Below are positions 33,407-41,417 of a stretch of 64,000 bases of DNA, piece after piece. The notes under the pieces are model-generated. The model worked only from the letters and a program-made list of their open reading frames with translations. It was not told the DNA's origin and did not search any database. The DNA comes from CAZABC01 sp964483405. GTDB lineage: Bacteria > Chloroflexota > Limnocylindria > Limnocylindrales > CSP1-4. The position numbers were made by a program, and so were the translations under genes. The stretch lies in NCBI GenBank assembly GCA_964483405.1, contig CAZABC010000004.1:62001-126000 (forward strand), in the 5' to 3' direction. Within the stretch, counting starts at the first letter, position 1. Every line of letters starts with the position of its first letter.

Positions 33407-34576
33407 ATGGGCAGCGACCGCCCACGGCCGGCGCGGCGCGATGACGGTGATGAGATGACGGACCAGGACCCGGGCACCGGGGGCGGGTCGCCCTTCGGCG
33501 GCCTCTCGATCGACTTCGGAGGTGACACCGCTGCCGCGGTGCCGTTCGCGGCGCCGGCGATCTCGTTCGACGGCGTACCGGCCCCGGCGACGGGCGGCCC
33601 GACGGTCGCCGCCGGCGACGAGGCCGGACGGCTCTGGAACGTCGTCATCGTCGGATCCGGGCCGGCCGGCCTGACCGCCGCGATCTACGCGGCTCGGGCG
33701 AACCTCGAGCCGCTCGTCCTGGCGGGGACGACGCCGGGCGGCCAGCTGACGATCACGAGCGACGTCGAGAACTATCCCGGATTCCCCGAGGGGATCCAGG
33801 GGCCCGACCTGATGGCCGCCATGCGCGTCCAGGCCGAGCGGTTCGGAGCCCGCCTCCTCGACGTCGACGTCGACCGGGTCGACCTCTCGGAGCGGCCGTT
33901 CCGGTTGTGGGCGCGCGGCGCCGAGTACCGGGCCCAGGCCGTCATCGTGGCGACCGGCGCGTCGGCGATGTGGCTCGGGCTCGAGTCGGAGGAGCGGCTC
34001 CGCGGACGCGGCGTGTCGGCCTGCGCGACGTGTGACGGGTTCTTCTTCCGCGACAAGGAGGTCGCCGTCGTCGGCGGCGGCGACAGCGCGCTCGAGGAGG
34101 CGACCTTCCTGACGAAGTTCGCGACGAAGGTGCACCTGCTCCATCGCCGCGACCAGCTCCGCGGCAGCAAGATCATGCAGGCGCGCGCCTTCGAGCACCC
34201 CAAGATCGCCGTCCACCTGAGCACGACCGTCGAAGAGGTGCTCGGCGAGGACCACGTCAGGGCGCTCCGGCTGCGCGACACGGCGAGCGGCGCGACCAGC
34301 GAGCTCGCGGTCGACGGGCTCTTCATCGCCATCGGCCACAAGCCGAACACGGAGGCCTTCCGGGACTGGCTCGAGGTCGACGAGAAGGGCTACCTCGTCG
34401 TCCGCGACGAGACCCGGTCGGGGATCGAGGGCGTCTTCGTCGCCGGCGACGTCCACGACCACCGCTATCGCCAGGCGGTCACCGCGGCCGGCGACGGCTG
34501 CAAGGCCGCGATCGACGCCGAACGCTGGCTGGAGGCCGAGGGGATCGCCGAGGCGGCGACGACGACGGCCTGGTGA
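33407..34576 (+). CDS. trxB: Thioredoxin reductase with N-terminal extension
   Basis: The protein has two Rossmann folds: the FAD motif VVIVGSGPAGLTAAIYAARANLEPL begins only at about residue 80, and the NADPH motif is VAVVGGGDSALEEATFLTKFA. The redox pair is ACATCDGFFF, and the C-terminus has EGVFVAGDVHDHRYRQAVTAAGDGCKAA. It reduces thioredoxin with NADPH. The 64 to 80 residues before the FAD motif are Gly/Ala/Pro-rich and absent from standard TrxB. The ATG at 33407 follows a TATACG box by ten bases; the ATG at 33455 is an alternative. The methyltransferase gene overlaps its end (GTGA). Confidence 0.88.
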   Translation: MGSDRPRPARRDDGDEMTDQDPGTGGGSPFGGLSIDFGGDTAAAVPFAAPAISFDGVPAPATGGPTVAAGDEAGRLWNVVIVGSGPAGLTAAIYAARANLEPLVLAGTTPGGQLTITSDVENYPGFPEGIQGPDLMAAMRVQAERFGARLLDVDVDRVDLSERPFRLWARGAEYRAQAVIVATGASAMWLGLESEERLRGRGVSACATCDGFFFRDKEVAVVGGGDSALEEATFLTKFATKVHLLHRRDQLRGSKIMQARAFEHPKIAVHLSTTVEEVLGEDHVRALRLRDTASGATSELAVDGLFIAIGHKPNTEAFRDWLEVDEKGYLVVRDETRSGIEGVFVAGDVHDHRYRQAVTAAGDGCKAAIDAERWLEAEGIAEAATTTAW

Positions 34577-35346
34577 GCGCCGCGCCGGGCGCCACGGCGA
34601 GGGGCGACGCGAGGGCGACGACCGCGTCGCTCGTCCGGGCCGCCCTCGACGACGCGTTCGCGGCCGCCGAGGCGCGCGGCGAGCCGGTCGCCGTGCTCGA
34701 CGCCGGCTGTGGCCGCGTCTCGGCCCTCAAGCCGTACCGGCCGCGGATCGCGCGATTCGTCGGCGCGGACATCCACGCCCCGGCCCCGGGGTCGCTGCCG
34801 CACCTCGACGAGTTCGCGGTCGTCGACCTGTGCGGCGGTCCGGGTGGCTTCGCGCCGGCGTCGTTCGACGTCATCCTCTCGAGCTTCACCGTCGAGCACT
34901 TCGCCGATCCGGCGCGGGCCTTCGTCAATCTTCGCGGCTGGCTGCGGCCGGGCGGCCGGCTCGTCGTCACGACGGTCAACCGGCGACACCCGTTCGTCGC
35001 CGCCTACCTCGCCCTGCCCGGCCCGCTCCGCGACCGGCTCCAGCCGCTCGTCAAGGCGACGGCCGCCGACGCCCACCCGCTCATCGGCGCCTGCAACACG
35101 CCGGCGGCGATCTCGGCGGCGATGGCCGATGCGGGCTACGTCGACGTCACCATCCGGACGGTCGACCACCTCGCGACCGCGTGGGGCCGGCGCGGGTGGA
35201 CCCGGGCGCTCGGGCGGCTCGGCGACGCGCTCGCCGCCGGGCGGCCGTCGCGGCGGTCGACGATCGTCGCGGTCGCGGCGGCGCCGGTCGGGTCGGCGGC
35301 GCCTGGCGGGCCGGTCGGGTCGGCCGCGGCGGACCGGGGCGGCTGA
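34573..35346 (+). CDS. Class I SAM-dependent methyltransferase
   Basis: The 257-residue protein has a SAM-binding motif I (VAVLDAGCGRVSAL), the acidic FVGADIH strand, FDVILSSFTVEHFADPARAFVNLRGWLRPGGRLVVTTVN, and a variable C-terminal part. The substrate cannot be predicted. It starts with GTG overlapping the trxB stop and is followed two bases later by the ABC exporter, forming a trxB-methyltransferase-exporter transcript. The last 25 residues are a low-complexity Gly/Ala tail. Confidence 0.83.
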   Translation: MSAAPGATARGDARATTASLVRAALDDAFAAAEARGEPVAVLDAGCGRVSALKPYRPRIARFVGADIHAPAPGSLPHLDEFAVVDLCGGPGGFAPASFDVILSSFTVEHFADPARAFVNLRGWLRPGGRLVVTTVNRRHPFVAAYLALPGPLRDRLQPLVKATAADAHPLIGACNTPAAISAAMADAGYVDVTIRTVDHLATAWGRRGWTRALGRLGDALAAGRPSRRSTIVAVAAAPVGSAAPGGPVGSAAADRGG

Positions 35347-35348
35347 GG

Positions 35349-37478
35349 GTGGGCTTCGGGCCGCGTGGCCGCGGCAGGGGTCCGTTCGACGGGCCGCCGG
35401 GGGACGTCCCGCCGATGCCGCCCGAGCGTCGCAAGGCGACCACCCGGCGGATCGTCGCGTTCTTCCGGCCGTACCGGGCCCAGGTGGCGATCGTCGTCAT
35501 CGCCATCACGGCGACGAGCCTGCTCGGGCTGATCAACCCGCTCCTGCTCAAGCTCCTCATCGACGTCGCGATCCCGGCCCAGGACCTCGCCCTGCTGTCG
35601 TTATACGTCGCCCTGATGATCGTCATCCCGATCGTCAGCGGGTTCATCGGGGTCGGCCAGACGTACCTCTCGAACATCGTCGGCCAGAACGTCATGCAGG
35701 ACCTCCGGAACGCCCTGTATGCGCACCTCCAGCGGATGCCGCTCCGGTTCTTCAGCGAGACGCGGACGGGCGAGATCCAGAGCCGGCTGGCCAACGACGT
35801 CGGCGGGGTCCAGGCGGTGGTCACCGACACCGCGGCGTCGATCACGAGCAACCTCGCCGTCAGCATCAGCACCGCGATCGCGATGTTCCTGATCGACTGG
35901 CGGCTGACGCTCCTGTCGCTCGGCCTGACGCCATTCTTCCTGTACCTCACCTACCGCGTCGGCAAGGTCCGGCGCGAGGTCAGCGGCGAGACCCAGAGGT
36001 CGCTCGCCGAGCTGACGGCGGCCACCGAGGAGACGCTGTCGGTGTCGGGGATGCTCCTGACCAAGACGTTCGGCCAGCAGGCGGCCGCCTCGGCCCGGTT
36101 CCGGGCGCTCAACCGCGACCTCGCCGCGCTCCAGGTCCGCCAGGCGATGGTGGGCCGCTGGTTCTTCATGATCATCGGGACGATCTTCAGCATCACCCCG
36201 GCGTTCGTCTACTGGCTGGCCGGCTGGCTGACGATCCAGGGCGACCCGACCGCCCCGACGATCGGCGACATCGTCGCCTTCACGACGCTCCAGAGCCGGC
36301 TCTTCTTCCCACTCGGCCAGCTCCTCAACGTCCAGGTCGAGATCCAGGGCGCGCTCGCGCTCTTCGACCGGATCTTCGAGTACCTCGACATGGACCCCGA
36401 GATCGTCGACGCGCCCGACGCGGTCGACCTCGACGCCGGGCCGGTCGCGGGCCGGGTCCGGCTCCGCCGGGTCTCGTTCGCCTACCCGGCCGGGCCGGTC
36501 CCCTCGAGCCGGGCCCTCTCGTTCGCGCGGACCGGCCACGAGCACCCCGCGACCGAGGACATCGCCGAGGTCGCCGAGGCCGGCGACGGGTCGACGGCCG
36601 GCCGGCTCGAGGAGGCGACCTGGGGCGACGACGAGGCAGCGCCCGCGGCCGCCGCCGAGGACGGGGTCGGCGCCGACGGCGACGCGCCGGACGGGGAAGC
36701 GCGGGGGCTGCTGGCCCCCGAGCGGGTCGCCCGCGGGTTCGCCCTCGAGGAGGTCGACTTCGAGGCCGAGCCGGGCGAGCTCGTCGCGCTCGTCGGGCCG
36801 TCGGGCTCCGGCAAGACGACGACGACCTACCTCATCCCGAGGCTCTACGACGTCGACAGCGGCGCGGTCGAGATCGACGGACGCGACGTCCGGACCCTGA
36901 CCCTCGCCAGCCTCGGCCGGACGATCGGCTTCGTCACCCAGGAGACGTACCTCTTCCACGCCTCGATCCGGGACAACCTCCGCTACGCCCGACCCGAGGC
37001 GACGGAGGCCGAGCTCGAGGTCGCCACGACCGCGGCGGCGATCCACGAGCGGATCCTCGAGCTGCCGGCCGGCTACGACACGGTCGTCGGCGAGCGCGGC
37101 TACAAGCTCTCGGGCGGCGAGAAGCAACGGATCGCGATCGCCCGGGTCCTCCTCAAGGACCCCCGGATCCTCATCCTCGACGAGGCGACCTCGGCCCTCG
37201 ACACGGTGTCGGAGCGGCTGATCCAGGCCGCCCTCGAGCGGGTGATGGAGGGTCGGACGACGATCGCGATCGCCCACCGGCTGTCGACGATCCTGCGAGC
37301 CGACCGGATCCTCGTCTACGCCCGCGGCCGGATCGTCGAGCGCGGGACCCACGCCGAGCTGCTGGCGCTCGACGGGCTCTACGCCCGCCTCTACCGGGAG
37401 CAGTTCCTGGCCCACCCGGACGGCCCGGCGCCCGACATCGACGATCCCGAGGAGGTCGCGCCCGCCGGGATTGCATGA
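35349..37478 (+). CDS. ABC transporter, fused membrane and ATPase domains, with an insertion
   Basis: The 709-residue half-exporter has a six-helix membrane domain (residues about 35-340) and a nucleotide-binding domain with Walker A VGPSGSGKTTT, Q-loop FVTQETYLFH, signature YKLSGGEKQRIAIARVL, Walker B RILILDEATS and H-loop IAIAHRLST. Between the first NBD strand (VRLRRVSFAYPAG) and the second (FALEEVDFEAEPGELVALVG) is an extra stretch of about 75 residues, acidic and Ala-rich, where normally only a few residues occur. It probably exports a lipid or drug as a dimer. The GTG at 35349 lies two bases after the methyltransferase stop. Confidence 0.88.
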   Translation: MGFGPRGRGRGPFDGPPGDVPPMPPERRKATTRRIVAFFRPYRAQVAIVVIAITATSLLGLINPLLLKLLIDVAIPAQDLALLSLYVALMIVIPIVSGFIGVGQTYLSNIVGQNVMQDLRNALYAHLQRMPLRFFSETRTGEIQSRLANDVGGVQAVVTDTAASITSNLAVSISTAIAMFLIDWRLTLLSLGLTPFFLYLTYRVGKVRREVSGETQRSLAELTAATEETLSVSGMLLTKTFGQQAAASARFRALNRDLAALQVRQAMVGRWFFMIIGTIFSITPAFVYWLAGWLTIQGDPTAPTIGDIVAFTTLQSRLFFPLGQLLNVQVEIQGALALFDRIFEYLDMDPEIVDAPDAVDLDAGPVAGRVRLRRVSFAYPAGPVPSSRALSFARTGHEHPATEDIAEVAEAGDGSTAGRLEEATWGDDEAAPAAAAEDGVGADGDAPDGEARGLLAPERVARGFALEEVDFEAEPGELVALVGPSGSGKTTTTYLIPRLYDVDSGAVEIDGRDVRTLTLASLGRTIGFVTQETYLFHASIRDNLRYARPEATEAELEVATTAAAIHERILELPAGYDTVVGERGYKLSGGEKQRIAIARVLLKDPRILILDEATSALDTVSERLIQAALERVMEGRTTIAIAHRLSTILRADRILVYARGRIVERGTHAELLALDGLYARLYREQFLAHPDGPAPDIDDPEEVAPAGIA

Positions 37479-37505
37479 CTATCCATGTTCGGTGTATAGT
37501 CATGC
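37471..37505 (+). promoter_or_regulatory. argC promoter with a 33-bp palindrome, probable ArgR site
   Basis: TTGCAT (37471-37476) and TATAGT (37495-37500) are 18 bases apart. A perfect inverted repeat, GCATGACTAT (37473-37482) and ATAGTCATGC (37496-37505) with a 13-base centre, covers the whole promoter. Each arm resembles half of a paired ARG box, and argR is the third gene of the operon, so ArgR autoregulation is the natural reading. The exporter's stop codon lies inside the -35 region. Confidence 0.75.
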
Positions 37506-37509
37506 GGTC

Positions 37510-37581
37510 GTGACGGCGGTCCACCTCGTCCTCGCAGCCAACGCCCGGCGGCCCCCCGCGAGGGGCCGAGTGCGCCCGTGA
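37510..37581 (+). CDS. Candidate 23-residue arginine-containing leader peptide of the arg operon
   Basis: A GTG nine bases after the argC -10 box opens a 23-codon frame ending in TGA that overlaps the argC GTG as GTGA, the junction used between real genes in this operon. The peptide ends ANARRPPARGRVRP, with five Arg in its last eleven residues. That could couple argC translation to Arg-tRNA supply. Arg is common in this GC-rich genome and short frames arise by chance, so this is a hypothesis. Confidence 0.4.
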   Translation: MTAVHLVLAANARRPPARGRVRP

Positions 37582-38696
37582 GCGCGGGCCGGTCGTCGAG
37601 CGAGGGGATCGAGGCGGATCGCCGGCAGGACCCGGTCCCGGTCGCGATCGTCGGGGCGACCGGGTACGTCGGAGCCGAGCTCATCCGGCTCCTCGCCCGC
37701 CACCCGGGCGTCCGCATCGTCGGCCTCGTCGCCCGGGGCCGCGACGACGAGCCGATCGAGCGGACCCACGCCCATCTCGCGTCGACCGGGCTGATCGTCG
37801 CGGCCGAGGTCCCCGCCGAGGCGCGGGTCGTCTTCTTCGCCCTCCCGCACGGTGCCGCGGCGGCGGCGGCCGGCGACCTCGTCGATCGCGGCGTCGGCAT
37901 CGTCGACCTGGGACCGGACTTCCGCCTCCGCGACCCGGCCGACTACCGGCGCTGGTACGCCATCGATCACCCGCGGCCCGACCTCCTCGCCGGGGCCGTC
38001 TACGGTCTGCCCGAGCTCCACCGCGCCGAGCTGGCCGCCCTCGGCGGCGCGCTCGCCGATGGCCGGCCGGCGATCGTCGGGTCGCCGGGCTGCTACCCGA
38101 CGGCGACGCTCATCGCGCTCGCCCCACTCGCGCGGGCCGGGCTCATCGGCGACCTCGTCGTCGACGCCAAGAGCGGTGTGTCGGGAGCCGGCCGCGAGCC
38201 ACGGCCCGAGCTCCACTACGGCGAGGTGAACGAGAGCGTCCGGGCCTACGGGGTCGGCGGCCACCGCCACGTCGCCGAGATCGAGCAGGAGCTCGCCCGG
38301 CTGGCGGCTCCGGCGGGTCAGCCGGTGCCGGCCGGGGTCCGCGGCGTCGACTTCCTGCCGCATCTCGTGCCGATGACCCGCGGCATCCTGGCCGCCTGCC
38401 ACGTCCGCCCGACCCGTCAGGTCAGCCAGGCCGAGCTCGACGACCTGTATGCGACCGCCTACGCCGGCGAGCCGTTCGTCGACGTCGTCGCCGAGGCGCC
38501 GGCGACGAAGCAGACGCTCGGCAGCAACCAGGTCCGGGTCTTCATCCGGGCCGACGAGCGGACCGGGCGGCTGCTCGCCATCGGCGTCGAGGACAACCTC
38601 GTCAAGGGCGCCGCCGGCCAGGCGATCCAGGCCTTCAACGTCGTCATGGGGCTGCCCGAGCCGACCGGCCTGGAGCAGCTCCCGCTGGCGCCCTGA
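37578..38696 (+). CDS. argC: N-acetyl-gamma-glutamyl-phosphate reductase
   Basis: The 372-residue protein has the NADP motif VPVAIVGATGYVGAELIRLLARHPGV, FFALPHGAAAA, the active-site Cys in IVGSPGCYPTA, KSGVSGAGREP, and YGVGGHRHVAEIEQEL with the catalytic His. It performs the third step of ornithine synthesis. The N-terminal 18 residues before the Rossmann fold are extra. It is the first enzyme gene of argC-argB-argR-argG and lies behind the palindromic promoter. Confidence 0.95.
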   Translation: MSAGRSSSEGIEADRRQDPVPVAIVGATGYVGAELIRLLARHPGVRIVGLVARGRDDEPIERTHAHLASTGLIVAAEVPAEARVVFFALPHGAAAAAAGDLVDRGVGIVDLGPDFRLRDPADYRRWYAIDHPRPDLLAGAVYGLPELHRAELAALGGALADGRPAIVGSPGCYPTATLIALAPLARAGLIGDLVVDAKSGVSGAGREPRPELHYGEVNESVRAYGVGGHRHVAEIEQELARLAAPAGQPVPAGVRGVDFLPHLVPMTRGILAACHVRPTRQVSQAELDDLYATAYAGEPFVDVVAEAPATKQTLGSNQVRVFIRADERTGRLLAIGVEDNLVKGAAGQAIQAFNVVMGLPEPTGLEQLPLAP

Positions 38697-38742
38697 GGGC
38701 CGCGCCGATGACCGCTTCTACCGCGACAGGCCGGGCTCGGCC

Positions 38743-39543
38743 GTGAGCGGGATCGTCGTCGTCAAGCTCGGTGGGACCACCCTCGCCGAGCAGCAGCAGG
38801 TCCTCGCCGAGGTCGCCGCGGTCGCCCGGCGGCGCCCCATCGTCGTCGTCCACGGCGGCGGGAAGCGGATGACCGAGTGGCTCGAGCGTCTCGGCGTCGA
38901 GACCCGCTTCGAGGACGGGCTCCGGGTCACCGACGGCCGGGCGATCGAGGTCGCGGCCGCGGTCCTGCGCGGCGTCGTCAACAGTGAGCTCGTCGCGGCG
39001 CTGCGCGACCTCGGTGCGGACGCCGTCGGCCTGTCGGGCGTCGATGGCGGGCTCTTCATCGCCGAGCGGGTCGCGGGCATGGGGCTCGTCGCCCATGTCA
39101 CGGGGCTCCGACGCGACCTGATCGACGGCCTCCTCGTCGCCGGCCAGGTGCCGGTCGTCGCGCCGCTCGCCCGCGACGAGCACGGGATCGTCTGCAACGT
39201 CAACGCCGACGACGCGGCGGCCGGGCTCGCGGCCGGGCTCGGGGCGCGCCAGCTCATCCTGCTGACCGACGTCGACGGCGTCCACGACGCGAGCGGCGCC
39301 CGGCTCGACACGCTCACGGCCGCCGAGGTCGAGGCGGGGATCGCCGACGGGACGATCGCCGGCGGCATGGTCCCCAAGGTCCGCGCCGCGCTGTCGGCGC
39401 TCGCCTGGGAGCGGAGCGAGGCCGTCATCGCCGACGGCGGCGCGCCGGATGCGCTCGCCCGGGCACTCGACGATCCCGGGTTCGGGACGCGGATCCGGGT
39501 CGGCGGCGATCCGGCGACGGGTGTCGCGGGCAGGCCCGCATGA
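38743..39543 (+). CDS. argB: Acetylglutamate kinase
   Basis: The 266-residue amino-acid kinase starts IVVVKLGGTTLAEQ and has VVVHGGGKRMTEWLERLG, DGLRVTDGRAIEVAAAVLRGVVNSELV, VGLSGVDGGLF and CNVNADDAAAGLAAGLGARQLILLTDVDGVHD. These match NAGK in preference to the LysW-linked kinases. It phosphorylates N-acetylglutamate and in many bacteria is the arginine feedback target. The GTG start lies 46 bases after argC; the stop overlaps argR by 4 bases. argJ and argD are not adjacent. Confidence 0.93.
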   Translation: MSGIVVVKLGGTTLAEQQQVLAEVAAVARRRPIVVVHGGGKRMTEWLERLGVETRFEDGLRVTDGRAIEVAAAVLRGVVNSELVAALRDLGADAVGLSGVDGGLFIAERVAGMGLVAHVTGLRRDLIDGLLVAGQVPVVAPLARDEHGIVCNVNADDAAAGLAAGLGARQLILLTDVDGVHDASGARLDTLTAAEVEAGIADGTIAGGMVPKVRAALSALAWERSEAVIADGGAPDALARALDDPGFGTRIRVGGDPATGVAGRPA

Positions 39544-40070
39544 CGGCCGCCGAGCGCCTCGCCCGGCAACGGGCCATCCGCGAGCTCATCGCGCGGAGAC
39601 CGATCGGGAGCCAGGCCGAGCTCGTCGCCGCGCTCGCCGAGCGTGGCTTCCGGGCCACCCAGGCGACCGTCTCGCGTGACGTCGCCGAGCTCGGGCTGGC
39701 CAAGGTGAGCCGGAGCGACGGCCACGTCTACGTCGCGCCCGAGGACCTCGCCCCGAGCGCCGGTCGCGCGGCCGGCGCGACCGGCGACGACCGGCTCCGG
39801 CGGATCCTGGCCGACGTCCCGGTCGGCGTCGCCCGGAGCGGGCTCATCCTCGTCCTCGTCGGCACGCCCGGGACGGCGAGCGTCGTCGCCCAGGCGATCG
39901 ACGAATCGTCGCTCGCCGAGCAGGTCGGCACGGTCGCCGGCGACAACACGCTCCTCGTCCTCTTCGCCGACGAGCCGGCGCTCGAGCGCTGGCTCGAGCG
40001 GGTCGAGGCGCTTCGATCCCCGGCGGCCGCCATCGCGGGCGCCCGCACCACGGAGGCACCCGGGCCATGA
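39540..40070 (+). CDS. argR: Arginine repressor ArgR
   Basis: The 176-residue protein has an N-terminal winged helix (RQRAIRELIARRPIGSQAELVAALAERGFRATQATVSRDVAELGLAKV) and a C-terminal oligomerisation domain with arginine-binding residues near VGTVAGDNTLLVLF (the GT.AGDDT motif). ArgR hexamers bind ARG boxes when arginine is plentiful. Its gene sits inside the arg operon, overlapping argB and argG by 4 bases, so it should respond to its own site at 37471-37505. Confidence 0.95.
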   Translation: MTAAERLARQRAIRELIARRPIGSQAELVAALAERGFRATQATVSRDVAELGLAKVSRSDGHVYVAPEDLAPSAGRAAGATGDDRLRRILADVPVGVARSGLILVLVGTPGTASVVAQAIDESSLAEQVGTVAGDNTLLVLFADEPALERWLERVEALRSPAAAIAGARTTEAPGP

Positions 40071-41353
40071 AGAAGGTCGTCCTCGCGTACTCGGGCGGGC
40101 TCGACACGTCCGTCGCCGTCGCCTGGCTGCGCGAGCAGCACGGCGCCGAGGTCGTCACCCTCACCGTCGACGTCGGGGGCGGCTCGATCCGCGAAGGCGT
40201 CGAGCGCCGGGCCATGTCGGCCGGCGCCTCGCGAGCGTACGTCGTCGACGCCCGCGAGCGGTTCGTCACGGACTTCGTCTGGCCGAGCCTCCAGGGCGGC
40301 ACGCTCTACCAGGGCGTCTACCCGCTCGCCACCGCGCTGGCCCGGCCGCTCATCGCCCAGCTCCTCGTCGAGGTCGCCCAGCGCGAGGGCGCCGACGCCG
40401 TCGCCCACGGCTGCACCGGCAAGGGCAACGACCAGGTCCGCTTCGACGTCGCCGTCCACGCCCTCGATCCGGGGCTGGCGGTCGTCGCCCCGATGCGGGT
40501 CGGGATGGGCCTCACTCGCGACCAGTCGATCGACTACGCCGCGGCGCGCGGCATCGAGATCCCGATCACCAAGGCCTCGCCGTACTCGATCGACGTCAAC
40601 CTCTGGGGTCGCTCGTGCGAGACCGGGATCCTCGAGGACCCCTGGGCCGCACCGCCGGCCGACGCGTTCGCCTGGACCGTCGCCCCCGGCGACGCGCCGG
40701 ATCCGGTCGACATCGTCGTCGCCTTCGAGGGCGGGGTCCCGGTCGCGCTCGACGGCGAGCGGCTCGACCCCGTCGCGCTCGTCGACCGCCTCAACGCCCT
40801 CGGTGGCGCGCACGGCGTCGGCCGGATCGACCACGTCGAGGATCGCCTCGTCGGGATCAAGAGCCGCGAGATCTACGAGGCCCCCGCGGCGGCGACCCTG
40901 CACGCCGCCCACCGGGCGCTCGAGGGGCTGACGCTGAGCAAGGACACCCTCCGCTTCGACCGGCTCGTTGCGGACGAGCTGGCTCGCCTGACCTACGACG
41001 GGCTGTGGTTCAGCGCCCTCCATCGCGACCTGCGCGGCTACGTCGTCTCGTCGCAGCGGGTCGTGTCGGGCGAGGTCCGGGTCCGGCTCGACCACGGCTC
41101 GGCGGTCGTGACCGGGCGACGCTCGCCGCTCTCGCTCTACGACAAGGATCTCGCAACGTACGACGAGGGCGACGCCTTCGACCACGCGAGCGCGGTCGGG
41201 TTCATCGAGATCTTCGGCCTGCCGCTCCGCGTCGAGGCGGCCCGCCATGGGGCGGTCGGCCGGCACCACGGTGCGGCGTGGGCCTGGACCGATCCGCTGC
41301 TCGAGCGGCTGCCGGTGTCGGTCGCCGGCGGCGAGGGCGTCATCGCGGACTGA
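40067..41353 (+). CDS. argG: Argininosuccinate synthase
   Basis: The 428-residue enzyme has the ATP PP-loop VVLAYSGGLDTSVAVAWL, HGCTGKGNDQVRFD, and SPYSIDVNLWGRSCETGILEDPW, the standard ArgG signatures. It joins citrulline and aspartate to argininosuccinate using ATP. It is the last gene of the arg operon; argH is separate at 43948 on the other strand, and argF is not in the window. Confidence 0.96.
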   Translation: MKKVVLAYSGGLDTSVAVAWLREQHGAEVVTLTVDVGGGSIREGVERRAMSAGASRAYVVDARERFVTDFVWPSLQGGTLYQGVYPLATALARPLIAQLLVEVAQREGADAVAHGCTGKGNDQVRFDVAVHALDPGLAVVAPMRVGMGLTRDQSIDYAAARGIEIPITKASPYSIDVNLWGRSCETGILEDPWAAPPADAFAWTVAPGDAPDPVDIVVAFEGGVPVALDGERLDPVALVDRLNALGGAHGVGRIDHVEDRLVGIKSREIYEAPAAATLHAAHRALEGLTLSKDTLRFDRLVADELARLTYDGLWFSALHRDLRGYVVSSQRVVSGEVRVRLDHGSAVVTGRRSPLSLYDKDLATYDEGDAFDHASAVGFIEIFGLPLRVEAARHGAVGRHHGAAWAWTDPLLERLPVSVAGGEGVIAD

Positions 41354-41402
41354 GGCCCGGCGGGTCTGCTCGCCGCCGGCCCGGGCGAGCGTCGGGCCCG
41401 GC

Positions 41403-41408
41403 TACCAT
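41403..41408 (+). promoter_or_regulatory. -10 box of a leaderless promoter
   Basis: TACCAT is followed by nine bases and the ATG of the histidine kinase gene at 41418, within two or three bases of a leaderless start. Confidence 0.5.
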
Positions 41409-41417
41409 CGTCCGACC

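Noticed and set aside
38743..39543. Acetylglutamate kinase gene as a LysW-dependent (LysZ-type) kinase.
   Set aside because: The HGGGKRM and NADDAAAGLA segments fit ordinary NAGK, and no LysW-like small protein is seen nearby.
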